Origin: Chitinophagaceae bacterium
GTDB taxonomy: Bacteria; Bacteroidota; Bacteroidia; Chitinophagales; Chitinophagaceae
Length of the DNA: 34,305 nucleotides
Assembly: GCA_014379965.1 (NCBI GenBank)
Contig: JACMKU010000185.1
Location: forward strand, 1 to 34,305
Direction: 5' to 3'
The notes under the pieces are model-generated. The model did not search any database. It was not told the DNA's origin and saw only the letters and a list, made by a program, of their open reading frames with translations. The position numbers and the translations under genes are program-made. Shown in pieces: positions 32,615 through 34,305 of the stretch (its first letter is position 1; every line of letters begins with the position of its first letter).

Positions 32615-33577
32615 TTAATAGAAGACTGGACATCTCATCTGCCTTCTCGCCCTGCTATGCTCATCATCTCCATTCAATCTCCATCCAAAGCGAAGGATGG
32701 TTGAGAAGAAGGCATCATTTTCCTTAGGATCTCCACGCTGATAGGTTTGAATTTCCTGGGGGCGTGAAAGTGCTCCGGCATACGTACCGCGGTAGTAGAG
32801 CTTCCTTGCATTTGCAGCATCGGCAGCAGACAGGTACGTATCGAAATAGATTGGGTCAATATAACCGGTACTAACGTCGTCGATGTAGTCAGTAAACATT
32901 TTGCGATGCAATACTTCAAGACCTACATACATGTTGTCTTTGATATAGTACTTGAAGCCGAAGCCCATTGGAATCTCTTTTTGCATCAGGCTGTATTCCT
33001 TACGTGAAGGATATTCCGCCATTCCCTGGCCTTCCAGGCGTAAAGGTTTCAGAGCAATCCACTGACCATTCAACTCTGCCTTTGGATTGTACTTCATCAC
33101 GCCGATACCGATAAGACCATAAGGACGGAGTTTGCCAACTAGTCCATCGAACTTCTCGAAGAATACAGTGGGATAGATTTCCGCCGCGAGGTATCCCTCG
33201 AGTACAGAAGTCTTGAAATGTAAGTTTCTCTCAAGGCGGTCCATTTCAGCACCACCCTTATTCGGAGCTTCGGCATCATCACCTTCGAGTACACCATGGT
33301 TGATCGCTGCGCGAAACCCGAGCCACTCGGAAGGGTAATAATTGACGAAAAGATTTTTGGAGATTCTAGTTAATGGGAAGTCGATATCCTTTACGAAAGG
33401 TTTACCGACACCTGCCGTTCCACCAAGGTCGCCAAGAAAGAACATAGGACCGAAGCCTAAGCCGATCTCGAACCTTCCATCGCCTGTTGTAATTGATTGT
33501 GATTGGGAACGCGGGGCGCAAATGGTCAGCGCCAGGAGCAGTACAATAATACGTACTGAGGGTACATTTGTTCTCAT
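32615..33577 (-). CDS. Outer membrane beta-barrel protein (DUF6089-like)
   Basis: About 320 residues from the ATG at 33575-33577 (MRTNVPSVRIIVLLLALTIC), which starts a normal signal peptide ending near SQSQS. A 32-codon upward extension of the frame has no such feature. The mature part opens with FEIGLGFGPMFFLGDLGG, then FVNYYPSEWLGFRAAINHG, YLAAEIYP, RPYGLIGIGV, MGFGFKYYIKDNMYVGLEVLHRKMFTDYIDD, and ends in strand FFSTILRFGWRL: alternating strands of an outer membrane barrel. The likeness is to the DUF6089 barrels common in Bacteroidota. An 18-residue basic tail follows the last strand, which is unusual for a barrel. The gene probably has its own promoter; TACTTTG at 33620-33626 is a weak candidate. 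Confidence 0.8.
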   Translation of the reverse strand: MRTNVPSVRIIVLLLALTICAPRSQSQSITTGDGRFEIGLGFGPMFFLGDLGGTAGVGKPFVKDIDFPLTRISKNLFVNYYPSEWLGFRAAINHGVLEGDDAEAPNKGGAEMDRLERNLHFKTSVLEGYLAAEIYPTVFFEKFDGLVGKLRPYGLIGIGVMKYNPKAELNGQWIALKPLRLEGQGMAEYPSRKEYSLMQKEIPMGFGFKYYIKDNMYVGLEVLHRKMFTDYIDDVSTGYIDPIYFDTYLSAADAANARKLYYRGTYAGALSRPQEIQTYQRGDPKENDAFFSTILRFGWRLNGDDEHSRARRQMRCPVFY

Positions 33578-33708
33578 AGTTATCGGATTTCTGGTTTTTC
33601 TACTATTGGAATTCAGGAGCAAAGTAGAAAAAGATAGCGCCAAGTATGAAAGAAAACCTAAAGTTTCTTTCAATACATGAGGGCAAAAAGTTGTTCTACT
33701 TAGGGGAA

Positions 33709-34158
33709 CTACGAGATAGGCTGGCGTATCATTTCAATATGATCGATTCCATCTTCATCATATATATCACTGCTCTGTTTGAAGCCAAGTGAATTGTAAA
33801 ATTTCGTTAGATATACCTGTGCACCAATGCGTATTGGAAGTGAACCGAACAGGCGTTCCGTCTCTTCAATGCTTTTTTCCATCAGTGCCTTGCCGATTCC
33901 AGCTGATCGAACAAGAGGAGATGTCACTACCCTACCTATCGAAGGTTGCTCATAGGAAATGCCAGGTGGAACCAATCGCGTATAAGCGACCAGGTCATTA
34001 GAGCTCCATCCCAATAGATGAAAACAGAATTGATCTTTATTATCCATATCCTGGAACACACACTTCTGCTCAACGACAAATACTTCGCTACGAAGTCGGA
34101 GAATGGCATATAGCTCTTGCGTGGAGAGCTCATCAAATTTCTTTGTAATCCAGATCAT
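33709..34158 (-). CDS. elaA: GNAT family N-acetyltransferase, ElaA type
   Basis: A 149-residue GNAT protein close to E. coli ElaA along its full length. Seen: ELYAILRLRSEVFVVEQKC near the N-terminus, FCFHLLGWSSNDLVAYTRLV, the conserved IGRVVTSPLVRSAGIGKALM with the acetyl-CoA-binding loop R/G-x-x-G-x-G/A, and GAQVYLTKFYNSLGFKQ ending in YDEDGIDHIEM. It transfers an acetyl group from acetyl-CoA; the natural substrate of this family is not known to me. It stands alone, 131 nt before the barrel protein gene on the same strand, and has a promoter directly at its start codon. Confidence 0.85.
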   Translation of the reverse strand: MIWITKKFDELSTQELYAILRLRSEVFVVEQKCVFQDMDNKDQFCFHLLGWSSNDLVAYTRLVPPGISYEQPSIGRVVTSPLVRSAGIGKALMEKSIEETERLFGSLPIRIGAQVYLTKFYNSLGFKQSSDIYDEDGIDHIEMIRQPIS

Positions 34159-34163
34159 GGCGG

Positions 34164-34196
34164 CAAAAATAAGGAAAGTGAATGGTGAGTGGTCAA
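34164..34196 (-). promoter_or_regulatory. Promoter of elaA, giving a near-leaderless transcript
   Basis: TATTTTTG (34164-34171) is a full match to TAnnTTTG. TTG at 34194-34196, inside the CATTGACC repeat word, could be the -33 part, with a 22-nt spacer. The -7 box ends only 5 nt before the ATG at 34158, so transcription would start at or close to the start codon. Confidence 0.5.
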
Positions 34197-34228
34197 TGGT
34201 GAGTGGTCAGTGGTCAATAGTGAGTGGG
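34178..34228. repeat. GGTGAGTGGTCAATGG word repeat
   Basis: Direct degenerate repetition of GGTGAGTGGTCAATGG, with variants GGTCAGTGGTCAATAGTGAG, just upstream of elaA. It belongs with CAATAGTCAATAGTCAAT at 17553-17570. No inverted partner lies inside the window; one could lie beyond the right edge. Confidence 0.65.
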
Positions 34229-34305
34229 TCGTTTTTAGATGTAATGTCCCGCTTGAAGAGAAGTGAAGCTCCGTAGTTAAGAGCAGGTGAGTTTTAAACG
34301 ACCCA
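34225..34305. repeat. 10-bp inverted repeat TGGGTCGTTT/AAACGACCCA at the right edge
   Basis: TGGGTCGTTT (34225-34234) and AAACGACCCA (34296-34305) are perfect inverse copies, and the second ends exactly at the last base of the window. The 61-nt loop has no recognisable gene. It may be a structured intergenic element or an assembly effect at a contig end. Confidence 0.5.

Overview
The window looks like chromosomal DNA of a Bacteroidota bacterium, most likely Chitinophagaceae or a near relative. Reasons: a SAM-I riboswitch over a metY-metX-hom operon, a promoter of the Bacteroidota type (TTTG-N20-TATCTTTG), secreted proteins and a beta-barrel protein of Bacteroidota style, few Shine-Dalgarno sequences, and intergenic word repeats of the TTTCACGCAAAGACGCAAAG kind. 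The family assignment is inference. The first ~120 bases are about 68% GC and do not match the rest, so the left edge may be an assembly chimera.

Layout. (1) 1-5344, minus strand: a tightly packed run of six genes. It holds a flavin-reductase-like protein, a B12-type radical SAM enzyme, two SAM-dependent methyltransferases, a SPASM-type radical SAM enzyme and the start of a second B12-type radical SAM protein. This looks like a biosynthetic or modification cluster of unknown product. (2) 5376-22017: a surface polysaccharide locus. It has eight clear glycosyltransferases (GT4, GT2 and GT10 types), a polyprenyl-phosphate-type GT2 with membrane anchors, an ABC exporter, a Wzx-like flippase, a Wzy-like polymerase, an O-antigen-ligase-like protein and a UDP-sugar epimerase. 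Most of it is one minus-strand series with 4-35 nt overlaps. No initiating phosphoglycosyltransferase and no Wza/Wzc export genes are seen, so the locus is incomplete here. (3) 22169-26633: a methionine operon under a SAM-I riboswitch with an intact terminator/antiterminator platform. A 64-codon unknown gene lies between the riboswitch and metY. (4) 26655-34158: a small protein that looks like a decayed piece of SecA, a secreted unknown, uvrA, a four-helix membrane protein, a secreted unknown, a beta-barrel outer membrane protein and an ElaA-type acetyltransferase.

The most unusual non-coding signal is a set of at least five families of short degenerate 'word' repeats. They sit in intergenic spaces, usually as long imperfect inverted pairs, and almost always at the 3' end of at least one gene. 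Two families recur at several loci and two are nested in one locus. They could be long-stem terminators or mRNA 3' ends, or the footprint of a mobile process. The other points most worth checking are the radical SAM/methyltransferase cluster, the SecA-derived small protein and the small gene in the methionine operon. No tRNA, rRNA, CRISPR array, transposase or phage gene was seen.
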